Source of the DNA: Micavibrio sp. UBA6139
GTDB taxonomy: Bacteria > Pseudomonadota > Alphaproteobacteria > Micavibrionales > Micavibrionaceae
DNA length: 51,442 nt
Direction: 5' to 3'
NCBI GenBank assembly: GCA_002423285.1
Contig: DIVF01000060.1
Coordinates: 1 to 51,442, forward strand
Below, piece by piece: positions 16,132-24,182 of this stretch. A program made the translations under genes and the position numbers. The number at the start of each line of letters is the position of its first letter. The stretch's first letter is position 1. The notes under the pieces are model-generated. The model saw only the letters and a list, made by a program, of their open reading frames with translations. It did not search any database and was not told the origin of the DNA.

Positions 16132-16338
16132 TTAATCCCCAGTACGCTCCTTGCGCTTACGCTCGAGCTTGCGCCAACGACGCACAGCTTCCGCTTGTTC
16201 GCGTTTACGTTTTACTGACGGCTTTTCAAAATCACGACGCAGTTTCATTTCACGGAAAATACCTTCCCGCTGCATTTTCTTTTTCAAAGCACGCAGTGCT
16301 TGGTCCACATTGTTATCGCGGACATGAACGCTAACCAA
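16132..16338 (-). CDS. rpsU: 30S ribosomal protein S21
   Basis: A 68-residue, very basic protein with the S21 core RDNNVDQALRALKKKMQREG. S21 joins the platform of the 30S subunit and helps mRNA binding. I chose TTG at 16338, which gives MVSVHVRDNN, because AAGGGG lies eight bases upstream. A GTG nine bases earlier would overlap that site and give an atypical N-terminus. The gene stands alone with a strong terminator. The C-terminus ends in a Lys/Arg-rich stretch as in other alphaproteobacteria. Confidence 0.95.
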   Translation of the reverse strand: MVSVHVRDNNVDQALRALKKKMQREGIFREMKLRRDFEKPSVKRKREQAEAVRRWRKLERKRKERTGD

Positions 16339-16488
16339 CGAAATCACCCCTTTCTGATCTAAGATGCGCTGGTTTTACCCGCCAAACCCGTGGGACGCAA
16401 GGGTAAAGTGGCGGAAAAAGGTGGACAGCGGGGAATTAAAGGGCAAAAATGCCCCTAATAATTAAAAAATGACAGGGACAGGTTCAAA

Positions 16489-17343
16489 ATGACCACAATG
16501 CTGGGGATACCCAAGCTGCGCCATAGCTTCACAGAAGCCGTCCGCGCCAGCCTTGAATTATGTGCTTTCCAAGCCTCGCGCGCGATTCTGAGCGCAGCCA
16601 CCCCGCCGGGCGATGGTGCTCCGGTGCTGGTTTTTCCCGGTTTTGGGGCGGGGGATGGCACGACGGCGGTCTTACGTGGGTTTTTGAAGGATAAGGGTTA
16701 TTTCGCCCATGCCTTGAAAGGTGGGCGTAATCTCGGCCCCAGCCAGGATGCCCTGACCCAGATGCGCGACCGTTTGGATGAGGTGTTCAAGCAACATGAT
16801 GGACGGAAAGTTACCCTGATCGGCCACAGCCTTGGCGGAGTCTTTGCCCGTGAACTGGCCCGTGCTTACCCGGATAAGGTGGAGCAGGTGATTACCTTGG
16901 GCAGCCCGTTTGGCGCCAGTGAGAAATCAGAAATCTCCGTCCGTGCATTGTTGCGCATGTTCCACATTCTTTATGGCGGGAAGCGCGATTATGTTGGCAA
17001 CCGGTCAATCACAGATCATTTGCTCGATCAATTGCCTGTACCAAGCACATCGATCTATTCCCAAATGGATGGTGTGGTGAACTGGCGGTCTTGCATCAAT
17101 CAGCTGGGGCAGAAAAATGCCGATCATGCGGAAGTCATGTCCAGCCATTGCGGTCTGGTCATGAACCCGTTATCGATGCTGGTGGTATTGGACCGGTTAC
17201 AACAAAAGCCCGGTGAGTGGAAACCGTTTAATCGCTATAAATATAGCGGATTCCTGTTTCCATCCGATCAGGGGCATGAAACCTATACCCCGCCAAGCCG
17301 CCCAAAAAGATCACACCTTCCCGGACCCTATATTTTTGATTAG
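16489..17343 (+). CDS. Alpha/beta hydrolase, lipase/PGAP1-like
   Basis: A 284-residue cytoplasmic alpha/beta hydrolase. VLVFPGFGAGDG (47-58) provides the oxyanion region after the first core strand, and GHSLGG (112-117) is the nucleophile elbow with Ser114. A later SSHCGLVMNP segment probably carries the catalytic histidine. No signal peptide is seen. The substrate is unknown; similar proteins are annotated as lipases or GPI-inositol-deacylase-like esterases. The ATG follows a purine-rich AGGGACAGG. Only ten bases separate it from the CYTH gene, so the two are one transcription unit. Confidence 0.85.
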   Translation: MTTMLGIPKLRHSFTEAVRASLELCAFQASRAILSAATPPGDGAPVLVFPGFGAGDGTTAVLRGFLKDKGYFAHALKGGRNLGPSQDALTQMRDRLDEVFKQHDGRKVTLIGHSLGGVFARELARAYPDKVEQVITLGSPFGASEKSEISVRALLRMFHILYGGKRDYVGNRSITDHLLDQLPVPSTSIYSQMDGVVNWRSCINQLGQKNADHAEVMSSHCGLVMNPLSMLVVLDRLQQKPGEWKPFNRYKYSGFLFPSDQGHETYTPPSRPKRSHLPGPYIFD

Positions 17344-17353
17344 TCTCTGATCT

Positions 17354-17848
17354 ATGGGACAGGAAATTGAATATCGCTATCTGTTGAAGAGTTTGCCCCC
17401 CACGGGTGCGGTAAAGCCACACGCGATTGCACAGGGGTATCTTTCTACTGATCCCGACCGCATTGTCCGTGTCCGCGTGAAGGGTGATCAAGGCTTCCTG
17501 ACCATCAAGGGCCGCAAGATTGATGCGGTATCACCGGAATTTGAATACGAAATCCCGGTTGATGAAGCGCAGTCACTTTTGACATTGTGCGGCCAGAATG
17601 TTTTGACCAAGGACCGCTACGCGCTGGTCGGGCCGGACGGGATGATCTGGGACGTCGATATTTTCACCGGGCGTCATGCGGGATTGATGATTGCCGAAAT
17701 TGAGCTGGCGATTATTGATGACCAATACATGATCCCATCATGGGTGGACGGGGCGGACATTACGGGTGATTCTCGTCTTGGCAATGCCGCGCTGGCGCAG
17801 ATCGGTGACGATGCGCTGCGTGCTTTATTGGCGGAATATGCCGCCTAA
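17354..17848 (+). CDS. CYTH-domain protein (triphosphatase-like)
   Basis: A 164-residue single-domain CYTH protein. CYTH enzymes form a beta-tunnel that hydrolyses triphosphates such as tripolyphosphate or thiamine triphosphate. The N-terminal signature E-x-E-x-K appears as Glu4, Glu6 and Arg8 (EIEYRYLL), so the lysine has become arginine. Later tunnel motifs are present: RVRVKG, LTIKGRK, EFEYEIP and AEIELA. No fused CHAD domain is present. It is ten bases downstream of the hydrolase and overlaps the end of yejF on the other strand by four bases. The Lys to Arg change could alter the substrate. Confidence 0.9.
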   Translation: MGQEIEYRYLLKSLPPTGAVKPHAIAQGYLSTDPDRIVRVRVKGDQGFLTIKGRKIDAVSPEFEYEIPVDEAQSLLTLCGQNVLTKDRYALVGPDGMIWDVDIFTGRHAGLMIAEIELAIIDDQYMIPSWVDGADITGDSRLGNAALAQIGDDALRALLAEYAA

Positions 17849-19452
17849 GCCGCTTTTCGCGCTTTCAAATTCATCGCAGCATCCAGCAATGTTTTTGTGT
17901 AATCCTGTTGCGGATTATCAAAGATCGCGGCGGCGGGGCCGGATTCAACGACGACGCCGTCTTTCATGACGATCAAATCATGGGCCATGGCGCGAACAAC
18001 GCGTAAGTCGTGGCTGATGAACAGATAGGCAAGGTTGTGGCGGTCTTGGAGTTCACGCAGCAGGTCAACGATTTGCGCCTGAACGGATACGTCCAGTGCC
18101 GATGTTGGTTCATCCAGAACCAGAAATTTCGGGTGCAGAACCATGGCGCGGGCGATGGCGATACGCTGGCGCTGGCCACCGGAAAATTCATGTGGGTAGC
18201 GGTGGCGTGATTCCGGGTCAAGGTGAACATCACGCAGGGCGGAGACGACGAGGTCTTCGCGGTCTGATTTAGAAATTTCGCGGCGGTGGATGTCGAGGCC
18301 TTCACCGATGATTTGCCCAACGCTCATGCGCGGGGACAGCGCACCGAAGGGGTCTTGGAAGACGACTTGCATGTCTTCACGAAGCGGGCGCATTTGTGTG
18401 CGGTTATAGGCGGAGATATCAGTGCCTTCAAACAGGATACGGCCCGTGGAGGGCGCAAGGCGCAGGAGCGCCAGACCCAATGTTGTTTTCCCGGACCCCG
18501 ATTCACCGACAATGCCGATGGTTTGGCCACGGCGGACATTGAGACTCACGCCGTCCACGGCCTTCACGAAGGAGGATGCCTTCCCAAAGAAGTTTTTGCC
18601 GCGTGGGAAATGAACCTTGATATCATCGGCATCGAGAATAACGGGTGATGCTTCACTGGCGGAGGGTGGTGTTGATTGCGGGCGCGCGGCCAGCAGCATC
18701 TTTGTGTAATCATGCTGCGGGGCTGTGAACAGGGCGGTGGCGGTGCTTTGTTCAACCAGCTTGCCGTTTTTCATCACGCAAACGGTATCGGCCATTTTGT
18801 CAACGATGGATAGATCATGCGTGATGAGGAGCATCGCCATATTCAGGCGTGTTTTTAAGTCATTGAGCAGTTCAAGAATCTGCGCCTGTACCGTGACATC
18901 CAACGCGGTTGTGGGTTCATCGGCGATCAAGAGGTCGGGGTTATTGCAAAGGGCCATCGCAATGATTACGCGCTGGCGTTGCCCACCGGAGAGTTGATGC
19001 GGGTAGGCATCGAGGCGTGTTTTTAGTTGTGGCAGGCCGACAAGGTCGAGGAGTTCGAGGACGCGTTTCTTTGCGGCATCCTTGCTGAGACCTTGGTGCA
19101 AAATCAAACCTTCGGCGATCTGGCGTTCAATACTGTGCAACGGGTTGAGTGACGTCATGGGCTCTTGGAAAATCATGCCAACGCGGCGGCCACGCATTTC
19201 GCGCAAAATCGTGTCATTGGCACCGATGATTTCTTTATCTTCAAACTTGATCGATGATCCTGCTGCGTGGGCCGCGAGCGGATAGGGCAGAAGCTGCATG
19301 ATGGACAAGGCAGTGACAGATTTCCCCGACCCTGATTCCCCGACCAGCGCCAGCGTTTCGCCGCGACGAATCGAAAAGGACACGCTATCCACCACGGTTT
19401 TTCCGCTGAAGGACACGTTGAGGTTCTGAATCTGTAAAAAAGGATTATCCAT
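17845..19452 (-). CDS. yejF: Peptide ABC transporter, duplicated ATPase YejF
   Basis: YejF supplies both ATPase domains of the YejABEF importer for peptides and microcin C. The 535-residue product has two complete nucleotide-binding domains: GESGSGKS with LSGGQRQR and ADEPTTALD in the first, GESGSGKT with FSGGQRQR and LDEPTSALD in the second. I chose the ATG at 19452 because it puts 15 residues ahead of the first domain, as in E. coli YejF; two earlier ATGs lack any binding site. It is separated from yejE by about 5 kb of unrelated genes, which is unusual. It converges with the CYTH gene with a four-base overlap. Confidence 0.93.
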   Translation of the reverse strand: MDNPFLQIQNLNVSFSGKTVVDSVSFSIRRGETLALVGESGSGKSVTALSIMQLLPYPLAAHAAGSSIKFEDKEIIGANDTILREMRGRRVGMIFQEPMTSLNPLHSIERQIAEGLILHQGLSKDAAKKRVLELLDLVGLPQLKTRLDAYPHQLSGGQRQRVIIAMALCNNPDLLIADEPTTALDVTVQAQILELLNDLKTRLNMAMLLITHDLSIVDKMADTVCVMKNGKLVEQSTATALFTAPQHDYTKMLLAARPQSTPPSASEASPVILDADDIKVHFPRGKNFFGKASSFVKAVDGVSLNVRRGQTIGIVGESGSGKTTLGLALLRLAPSTGRILFEGTDISAYNRTQMRPLREDMQVVFQDPFGALSPRMSVGQIIGEGLDIHRREISKSDREDLVVSALRDVHLDPESRHRYPHEFSGGQRQRIAIARAMVLHPKFLVLDEPTSALDVSVQAQIVDLLRELQDRHNLAYLFISHDLRVVRAMAHDLIVMKDGVVVESGPAAAIFDNPQQDYTKTLLDAAMNLKARKAA

Positions 19453-19496
19453 CTGCATATTCAAGCACATAGCGGCGGGGCAGGACAGGGGAAATG

Positions 19497-19510
19497 TTAA
19501 TTTTTGTTAA
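19497..19510. promoter_or_regulatory. Possible CtrA-like site with six-base spacer
   Basis: TTAA-TTTTTG-TTAACC lies 37 bases upstream of the ATG at 19548. The spacer is six bases instead of the consensus seven, so CtrA binding is uncertain. It is in the divergent region between yejF and the next gene. Confidence 0.3.
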
Positions 19511-19547
19511 CCCTTTCCACCACAGAATCTGTTAAGATAAATCTATC

Positions 19548-20114
19548 ATGGCGACAGAAGTCGGAACCATAGCCTCAGTAGAGGACATGCTGGCCCGCGC
19601 AAAGGCGGCAGCCGCAACAAAGGGAAGCACCGCTGGCCTCAGCCGTGTGCAGCAGATGCTTGCTGGCACCGAAACCACAGATACTGTTGAGTTGAGCCCT
19701 GTAGCCAAGTTGCTGCAAAGCGCTGCAACGACAACCAAAAAAACCTCCTATCAGGACGAAGACTGGTTCATCAACGCGAAAGTCGCGCAGTTGAAGGGCG
19801 ACATTGCGCTTTATTCCACCCTGCCTGGTCTGGACCCGAACGGCGCGATCATGGAAAGCCTGACACAGGAAGTTAACGCACTGGTGACAAGCCAGCAGAA
19901 TAAATTGAAAGCCGCCACAGCCGAGTCTGATAAAAAACAGGCTGAGCTGGCCAGACTTGAAAAAGAAAAAGCCGATGCGCCGATGAGTGCCGATAACATG
20001 TTGAAAAAAGTTAAAAACATCGCCGATGGCGTTGCCCCAACCGTTGAAGTCAACGCCACCGTTCAGAAGATGCTGGACAAGGTTAAGGGTTCCGTTGTGA
20101 ACAAGACCGCCTGA
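19548..20114 (+). CDS. Hypothetical Ala-rich helical protein
   Basis: A 188-residue soluble protein rich in Ala, Lys and Thr, with no family I recognise. It contains a TDTVELSPVAKLLQS segment, a type of motif seen in several flagellum-associated and other alphaproteobacterial hypothetical proteins. A probable coiled coil spans about residues 100-150. There is no signal peptide or membrane helix. It is a single gene, divergent from yejF, followed by the second copy of the dispersed repeat. A role at the cell pole or flagellum is only a guess from the motif. Confidence 0.7.
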   Translation: MATEVGTIASVEDMLARAKAAAATKGSTAGLSRVQQMLAGTETTDTVELSPVAKLLQSAATTTKKTSYQDEDWFINAKVAQLKGDIALYSTLPGLDPNGAIMESLTQEVNALVTSQQNKLKAATAESDKKQAELARLEKEKADAPMSADNMLKKVKNIADGVAPTVEVNATVQKMLDKVKGSVVNKTA

Positions 20115-20153
20115 TCTGTTTTTTTAATTCCATGAAAATTGAGAAGAAAGAAT

Positions 20154-20297
20154 GAAGGGAGCGTTGCCCCCTTCAAACTACCCCTGTCTTTTTTAGCGCC
20201 GCAGGCAACAGGTCATGTTGCCGGTCACTGCACGCTTTCCTATTGCCTGCGGCGCAAGGTCAAAGGCATGGGGTGCAGGGGGCATTTGCCCCCCTGC
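20154..20297. repeat. Dispersed palindromic intergenic repeat, copy 2
   Basis: This copy is flanked on both sides by GC-rich hairpins: GAAGGGAGC-GTT-GCCCCCTTC (20154-20174) and GCAGGGGGC-ATTT-GCCCCCCTGC (20275-20297). The central arms GCGCCGCAGGCAA (20196-20208) and TTGCCTGCGGCGC (20243-20255) match copy 1. The run CCTTCAAACTACCCC just before the first arm also occurs in copy 1, so a unit of more than 100 bases is repeated. It separates converging genes. Confidence 0.85.
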
Positions 20298-20306
20298 AAT
20301 CTTCTC

Positions 20307-20900
20307 TTACATTTTCAAATGCAGAAAATCGACAACGCGTGCTTTGTCTTCCGGGCTTGGACCGGTAGCAACGACTGAGAAATCCTTTTTCAGGAAGTTT
20401 TTCAACGATGCTTCATTGCCCAATTTAACACGGGCATGTGTGTCGGTGATGCCGCGTGATTTTGCATCTTCCAGGCACAGATCAATCAGCTTGCCCATCA
20501 AACCCTGACCGCGTGCATCCGGGTGTACGGTGACGCAACCGATGATCGCGTGACGTTCTGCACCCGATGCTTCGTTGAAGGATGATTTCAGGATGGATGG
20601 TAATGTGACATCCATTTTGGTTGTTGCCTGACCAACCAGACGGCCCGCCGAATCGGTGATGCCGAAAATGGTGTCGGTGCCGCGTGCGAAGAAATCTTCC
20701 AGGTAAGCGCGATCACGCAGGATCGTTTGACCATCGGCGGATACGGCCTGCAATGTCAGAATGTCATCAATCCATGATGCATCCAAACGCAGTGTCGCGT
20801 TTTTTCTGACAAAACGAAACGCAGGGCGTTCAGCCGCAACGAAATCGGAAATGAGTTGAGATATGTCGGCGCGATACGCGCCAAGGGTTGCTGCGGACAT
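20307..20900 (-). CDS. GNAT-family N-acetyltransferase
   Basis: A 197-residue protein whose C-terminal two thirds form a GNAT fold. Motif A is clear: IGCVTVHPDARGQGLMGKL, with the acetyl-CoA pyrophosphate loop R-G-Q-G-L-M-G. The following helix and the strand near THARVKLGNEAS fit motif B. The acceptor substrate is unknown. An in-frame stop four codons upstream fixes the ATG at 20900. Upstream lie a perfect 9-base inverted repeat and a short overlapping reading frame with a strong AGGAGG site, so expression is probably controlled. Confidence 0.85.
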   Translation of the reverse strand: MSAATLGAYRADISQLISDFVAAERPAFRFVRKNATLRLDASWIDDILTLQAVSADGQTILRDRAYLEDFFARGTDTIFGITDSAGRLVGQATTKMDVTLPSILKSSFNEASGAERHAIIGCVTVHPDARGQGLMGKLIDLCLEDAKSRGITDTHARVKLGNEASLKNFLKKDFSVVATGPSPEDKARVVDFLHLKM

Positions 20901-20913
20901 AATTATGGACCTT

Positions 20914-20952
20914 CATCACATGTTTAAAGTTCTCTCCTGCAACCATGTGATG
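20914..20952. promoter_or_regulatory. Perfect dyad CATCACATG / CATGTGATG upstream of GNAT gene
   Basis: Two nine-base arms (20914-20922 and 20944-20952) are exact reverse complements with 21 bases between them, about three helical turns centre to centre. This is the size expected for an operator bound by a dimer pair. As RNA it could also fold and hide the ATG at 20946 of the small upstream frame. No regulator gene lies next to it. Confidence 0.5.
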
Positions 20953-20958
20953 GCCTCC

Positions 20959-20967
20959 TGGTATAAT
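20959..20967 (+). promoter_or_regulatory. Extended -10 element, plus strand
   Basis: TGGTATAAT is a perfect extended -10 hexamer. There is no good -35 at 17-18 bases. No plus-strand gene follows; about 130 bases with some self-complementary sequence (GCTAC...GTAGC) could form a small RNA. This may also be chance. Confidence 0.3.
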
Positions 20968-21098
20968 AGCAGCTACGAAGCGGGTGTAGCTGAGTCACCG
21001 GACGCGAGGGTTTTCAGGTCTTTATCTTTCAGAGAGAACGAGTTACCTCATTAATTGGACTATTAGGCCGAATGCCCCTGCGGCGCAATAAAAAAAAT

Positions 21099-21133
21099 CA
21101 TACCAGCATCCCGGTGTACGGGATGCTGGTATG
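21099..21133 (-). terminator. Rho-independent terminator of the M20 amidohydrolase gene
   Basis: CATACCAGCATCCCG / CGGGATGCTGGTATG is a perfect 15-base-pair stem with a five-base loop. On the minus strand it is followed by ATTTTTTTTATTG. It lies about 25 bases past the stop at 21159. Confidence 0.95.
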
Positions 21134-21158
21134 CAAAAATGGAATAATGCTTTTGGGG

Positions 21159-22352
21159 TTACTTTTTGAGGGGCATCGACCCTTCAATCAGCTCGGCAAA
21201 GAAGCTGGAGCCCAGCGGGATCAGTTCGTCATTGAAGTCGTAGAAGGGTGAGTGCAGCCCCTGATTATGCGGGCTGTCCGGGTTTTTGGTCCCTTGGCCG
21301 AAGAAGACGTAGCAGCCGGGTTTGTGCTTCAAGAAGGAGCCAAAGTCCTCACCTCCCATGCATAAGGGCGTGTCGGTCTTAACGGCGTCCTGACCCACCA
21401 CCTTGGCGGCGCAGGCGGCAGCAAAGGCGGTTTCCGCCGGGGAGTTCACAGTCGCATCAATTTCAAAGGTGTAATCAATGTCGATCTTGGACCCGGTGCT
21501 GGTGGCAATCCCGGCACAGATTTCGGTCATGCGTTTTTGGGCCAGCTGGCGGGCTTCTTCGGTGAAGGACCGCACCGTGCCGGTGATGGTCGCGGTGTCG
21601 GCAATGACGTTGCTGGCCCCGGTGCCGCCGTTGAAATTGGTGATGGACAGAACCAGCGGGTCAACCGGGGTGTTGCTGCGGCTGACCACGGTTTGAAGCG
21701 CCATGACCAGCTGCGCGCCGATCACAATCGGGTCGATGGAGGCCTGCGGGTAGGCCGCATGGCCACCCTGACCGTGAATGACCAGTTCAAATTCATCGAC
21801 ATTCGCCATCAACGGCCCAACGCGGGTTTCAACCGTGCCCAGCGGCATCCATGGCCAGTTATGCAGGCCGTAAACGGCGTCGCATTGGAAGTCTTTAAAG
21901 ATCCCTTCGGCCAGCATGCGGTCGGCACCGCGTCCGCCTTCTTCAGCGGGTTGGAAGATCAAATGGACCTTGCCGTTGAAATTGCGGGTTTCCTGCAAAT
22001 ATTTGGCGGTGGAGAGCAGGATGGAGGTGTGACCATCATGGCCGCAACCATGCATCTTGCCCGGTGTTTTCGATGACCAAGCCTGCCCGGATTTTTCGAG
22101 GATATCGAGCGCATCCATGTCGGCACGCAGGCCAATCGCCTTGCCACTATCGGTTTTCTGTCCCTCAATCGTGGCAACGATCCCGGTGACGGCATAGCCG
22201 CGTTTAAAGGTAATGCCCCATTCGGTCAGTTTTTTGGCAACGAGGTCAGAGGCGAATGTTTCCTCATAGGAGGTTTGCGGGTTTTCATGCATGGACCGGC
22301 GCAGGGCTGCAATTTCATCTTTAAAATCGGCGACACGGTTAATAACAGGCAT
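21159..22352 (-). CDS. M20D-family amidohydrolase (hippurate hydrolase-like)
   Basis: A 397-residue zinc amidohydrolase of the HipO/IAA-amino acid hydrolase type, which cleaves N-acyl amino acids or small peptides. The metal residues are visible: Cys103 and His105 in HGCGHDGHT, Glu137-Glu138 in PAEEGG, His in GLHNWP and a C-terminal His in LHSPFYDFND. The dimerisation domain follows GQGGHAAYPQ. There is no signal peptide, so it acts in the cytoplasm. It sits in the middle of the scattered peptide importer genes, beside acetyltransferase-like genes, which fits a role in amino acid or peptide salvage. Its ribosome binding site lies in one arm of a perfect hairpin. Confidence 0.93.
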   Translation of the reverse strand: MPVINRVADFKDEIAALRRSMHENPQTSYEETFASDLVAKKLTEWGITFKRGYAVTGIVATIEGQKTDSGKAIGLRADMDALDILEKSGQAWSSKTPGKMHGCGHDGHTSILLSTAKYLQETRNFNGKVHLIFQPAEEGGRGADRMLAEGIFKDFQCDAVYGLHNWPWMPLGTVETRVGPLMANVDEFELVIHGQGGHAAYPQASIDPIVIGAQLVMALQTVVSRSNTPVDPLVLSITNFNGGTGASNVIADTATITGTVRSFTEEARQLAQKRMTEICAGIATSTGSKIDIDYTFEIDATVNSPAETAFAAACAAKVVGQDAVKTDTPLCMGGEDFGSFLKHKPGCYVFFGQGTKNPDSPHNQGLHSPFYDFNDELIPLGSSFFAELIEGSMPLKK

Positions 22353-22358
22353 GACAGA

Positions 22359-22396
22359 AATCCTTCCGGGTGAAGAGGGGTGGAACCGGAAGGATT
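22359..22396 (-). promoter_or_regulatory. Hairpin hiding the M20 gene's ribosome binding site
   Basis: AATCCTTCCGG and CCGGAAGGATT (22359-22369 and 22386-22396) are exact reverse complements with a 16-base loop. In the minus-strand RNA the second arm contains GGAAGGA, which is the Shine-Dalgarno site eight bases before the ATG at 22352. The stem would block translation when folded. There is no U-tract, so it is not an ordinary terminator. Confidence 0.55.
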
Positions 22397-22417
22397 ATAG
22401 CGTTTAACCTTAATGAA

Positions 22418-23206
22418 TCAAGGTTTCGGCGCGTTGGGGGCGGATTTTAGCGCCATATAGGCTGAAAAAAGGCCCAAGGTCTGGCGCAAGTTTTTTGCCG
22501 GGGATTGTTCCAGCATCTGGCCAAAGGCGCCATTGGCCAATTCGGTCAAGGCGGCACGGTGTTTGGTGGCCAAAGAAAAGCCCGACAGATCGAGGTTCAA
22601 ACGCTCGCCCGTTTTTCTGTTCTCAACATACCCCGCATCAATATGCGCCAGGACGATGCGTGCCTGATGCGCAAAGGTATTGGTGCTGGCGTTCAGCCAG
22701 TTGAAATGGTGCAGGTTTGGACCCTCACCAATCGCGTCGGCAAATTCCTGCGTGCCCGGCACAACATCCCAACCGACTTTTTTGGTCAGCAATGACAGCA
22801 CAGCCGTGTTGTCGGTGTGGATGCAGGCGAAGAAAACACCTTCCGGTGGCTTTTCCAAAAATTCATGAATGATCTGGGACGAGATGATGAAGGGGTAAAG
22901 TCCAAAACCATCGACGCGCGCAAGGGTCGAACCAATCTCAGTCGATGATCCTGTGCCACCACCTGCGAGCGGTGTTGTGAAGGGATGCGACATCGATGAT
23001 GCGCCAATCGAATTATCCGGCATCAGCGCCAGAAAAACGCGGCCCTGTTCGGTGCGGTCCTGAAACACAGCATCGCCACGGTTATCGACATTGTGGTGTT
23101 GATTGGCGTGATAAAATGACAGCACAGCCGGAACATCCGCTGGTGTCGAAAAACGAATGGTCAGGGATCCGGTGGCGGCGGATTGAAACTGGTTTTGTAC
23201 GGACAT
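22418..23206 (-). CDS. Divergent GNAT-like protein, paralogue of its upstream neighbour
   Basis: A 262-residue protein with a distant GNAT pattern. Its N-terminal LTIRFSTPADVPAVLSFY is a typical GNAT opening, followed by a strand EIGSTLARVDGFG and a helix-strand unit ending FFACIHTDNTAVLSLLTKKVGW. The usual Q/R-x-x-G-x-G/A loop is replaced by VDGFGLYPF, so acetyl-CoA binding is uncertain. It aligns to the 23302-24072 product in order and spacing, especially E-(M/I)-G-(T/S)-T-L...GF. The C-terminal 90 residues have no match I know. Co-directional with the next gene. Function unknown. Confidence 0.7.
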   Translation of the reverse strand: MSVQNQFQSAATGSLTIRFSTPADVPAVLSFYHANQHHNVDNRGDAVFQDRTEQGRVFLALMPDNSIGASSMSHPFTTPLAGGGTGSSTEIGSTLARVDGFGLYPFIISSQIIHEFLEKPPEGVFFACIHTDNTAVLSLLTKKVGWDVVPGTQEFADAIGEGPNLHHFNWLNASTNTFAHQARIVLAHIDAGYVENRKTGERLNLDLSGFSLATKHRAALTELANGAFGQMLEQSPAKNLRQTLGLFSAYMALKSAPNAPKP

Positions 23207-23301
23207 GCTGATCTGAACACCCTTGTTAATGAAAGTCGGGGGTATTCAATAATTTTTTGTGCTCTGCATGCAAGAAATTGACGTTGTGCGGGGCACAATT
23301 T

Positions 23302-24072
23302 TTACGGCGCTATGCCGCGCAAAGCCCGCTTTGCGGTGATTCCGGACGCCATAGCTTCCAGCCGGGGCCGGGTCAGGCCGACATCGTCCAGAGCCGACAG
23401 GTCGATGGCGATGGAATGCCCATCCTTGCGGTTCAGCGTGCCGCGATCCGCGATATTCAAAATGGCGCGGGCCATGGCGGCGATCGATTCTTTTTTGCAT
23501 TCAAACCAGTGATGCGGTTTGCCGCCATTATTATCTTCGACCACGTTGGTGTTGCAGCGGTCGGAAATGTCCTTGGTTGTTGCCTTGCGCTTCACAATCG
23601 ACCATTGCAGCGTATCGCTGAACAGTTTTTGGGAGGCAATGTTTTCCTCTAAAATTTCAGCCACGATTTTATTTTTTGGATTATGGTTCCACCATTGGTG
23701 CAGGGCCAAGGCGGCAACAACGGCTTGCGCACTGTGAAATCCCGCCATGCTGGTCAGGGTCGTGCCCATTTCGGTGTAGCGGTGATAGGGCTTATTCTTA
23801 TTATCATTCGCGGTTGTGTGCCATGCCATGGTCAGGGCAAAGGCAGACCCCTTGTTATCGACCAGCAATGTCCCGTGACCATTCGACATTTGTTTGTTGA
23901 ACAGGGATGTTTCGCGCTTCACCACATAATCCTGCGGATCAATCTTCAGCTTGTTGGCCGGGTTGAACATGTCATTCACAGCCGGAATACGCGCCGCATT
24001 GGTGAACACCAATTTTAAGGATGTTGGCAGTGGACGGCCATCGGCGGTGTGGAATGTGGTGTTCTGTTTCAT
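23302..24072 (-). CDS. Divergent GNAT-like protein, second paralogue
   Basis: A 256-residue protein related to the 22418-23206 product. Shared blocks are (I/V)PAV near the N-terminus, EMGTTLTSMAGF and KIVAEILEENIASQKLFSDTL; the last is the typical strand-helix end of a GNAT fold. As in its partner, the standard pyrophosphate loop is missing. The ATG at 24072 has a weak binding site. It lies between yejE and the other paralogue, on the same strand. Substrate unknown; modification of amino acids, peptides or a peptide antibiotic would suit the neighbourhood but is inference. Confidence 0.7.
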   Translation of the reverse strand: MKQNTTFHTADGRPLPTSLKLVFTNAARIPAVNDMFNPANKLKIDPQDYVVKRETSLFNKQMSNGHGTLLVDNKGSAFALTMAWHTTANDNKNKPYHRYTEMGTTLTSMAGFHSAQAVVAALALHQWWNHNPKNKIVAEILEENIASQKLFSDTLQWSIVKRKATTKDISDRCNTNVVEDNNGGKPHHWFECKKESIAAMARAILNIADRGTLNRKDGHSIAIDLSALDDVGLTRPRLEAMASGITAKRALRGIAP

Positions 24073-24182
24073 GATGTTTTTTGATCCCGTTCCCTGAGCG
24101 GTGAATTTATTATTTGCCTGAGTATTTCATGGGTACGCAGCCCCGTCATGCGGGTTGTTTGTTGCGACGCATCATTGGATGA

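Noticed and set aside
20139..20378. Plus-strand frame of 79 codons in the gap after the Ala-rich helical protein
   Set aside because: It lies in the dispersed repeat and runs into the antisense of the GNAT gene; no homology or binding site.
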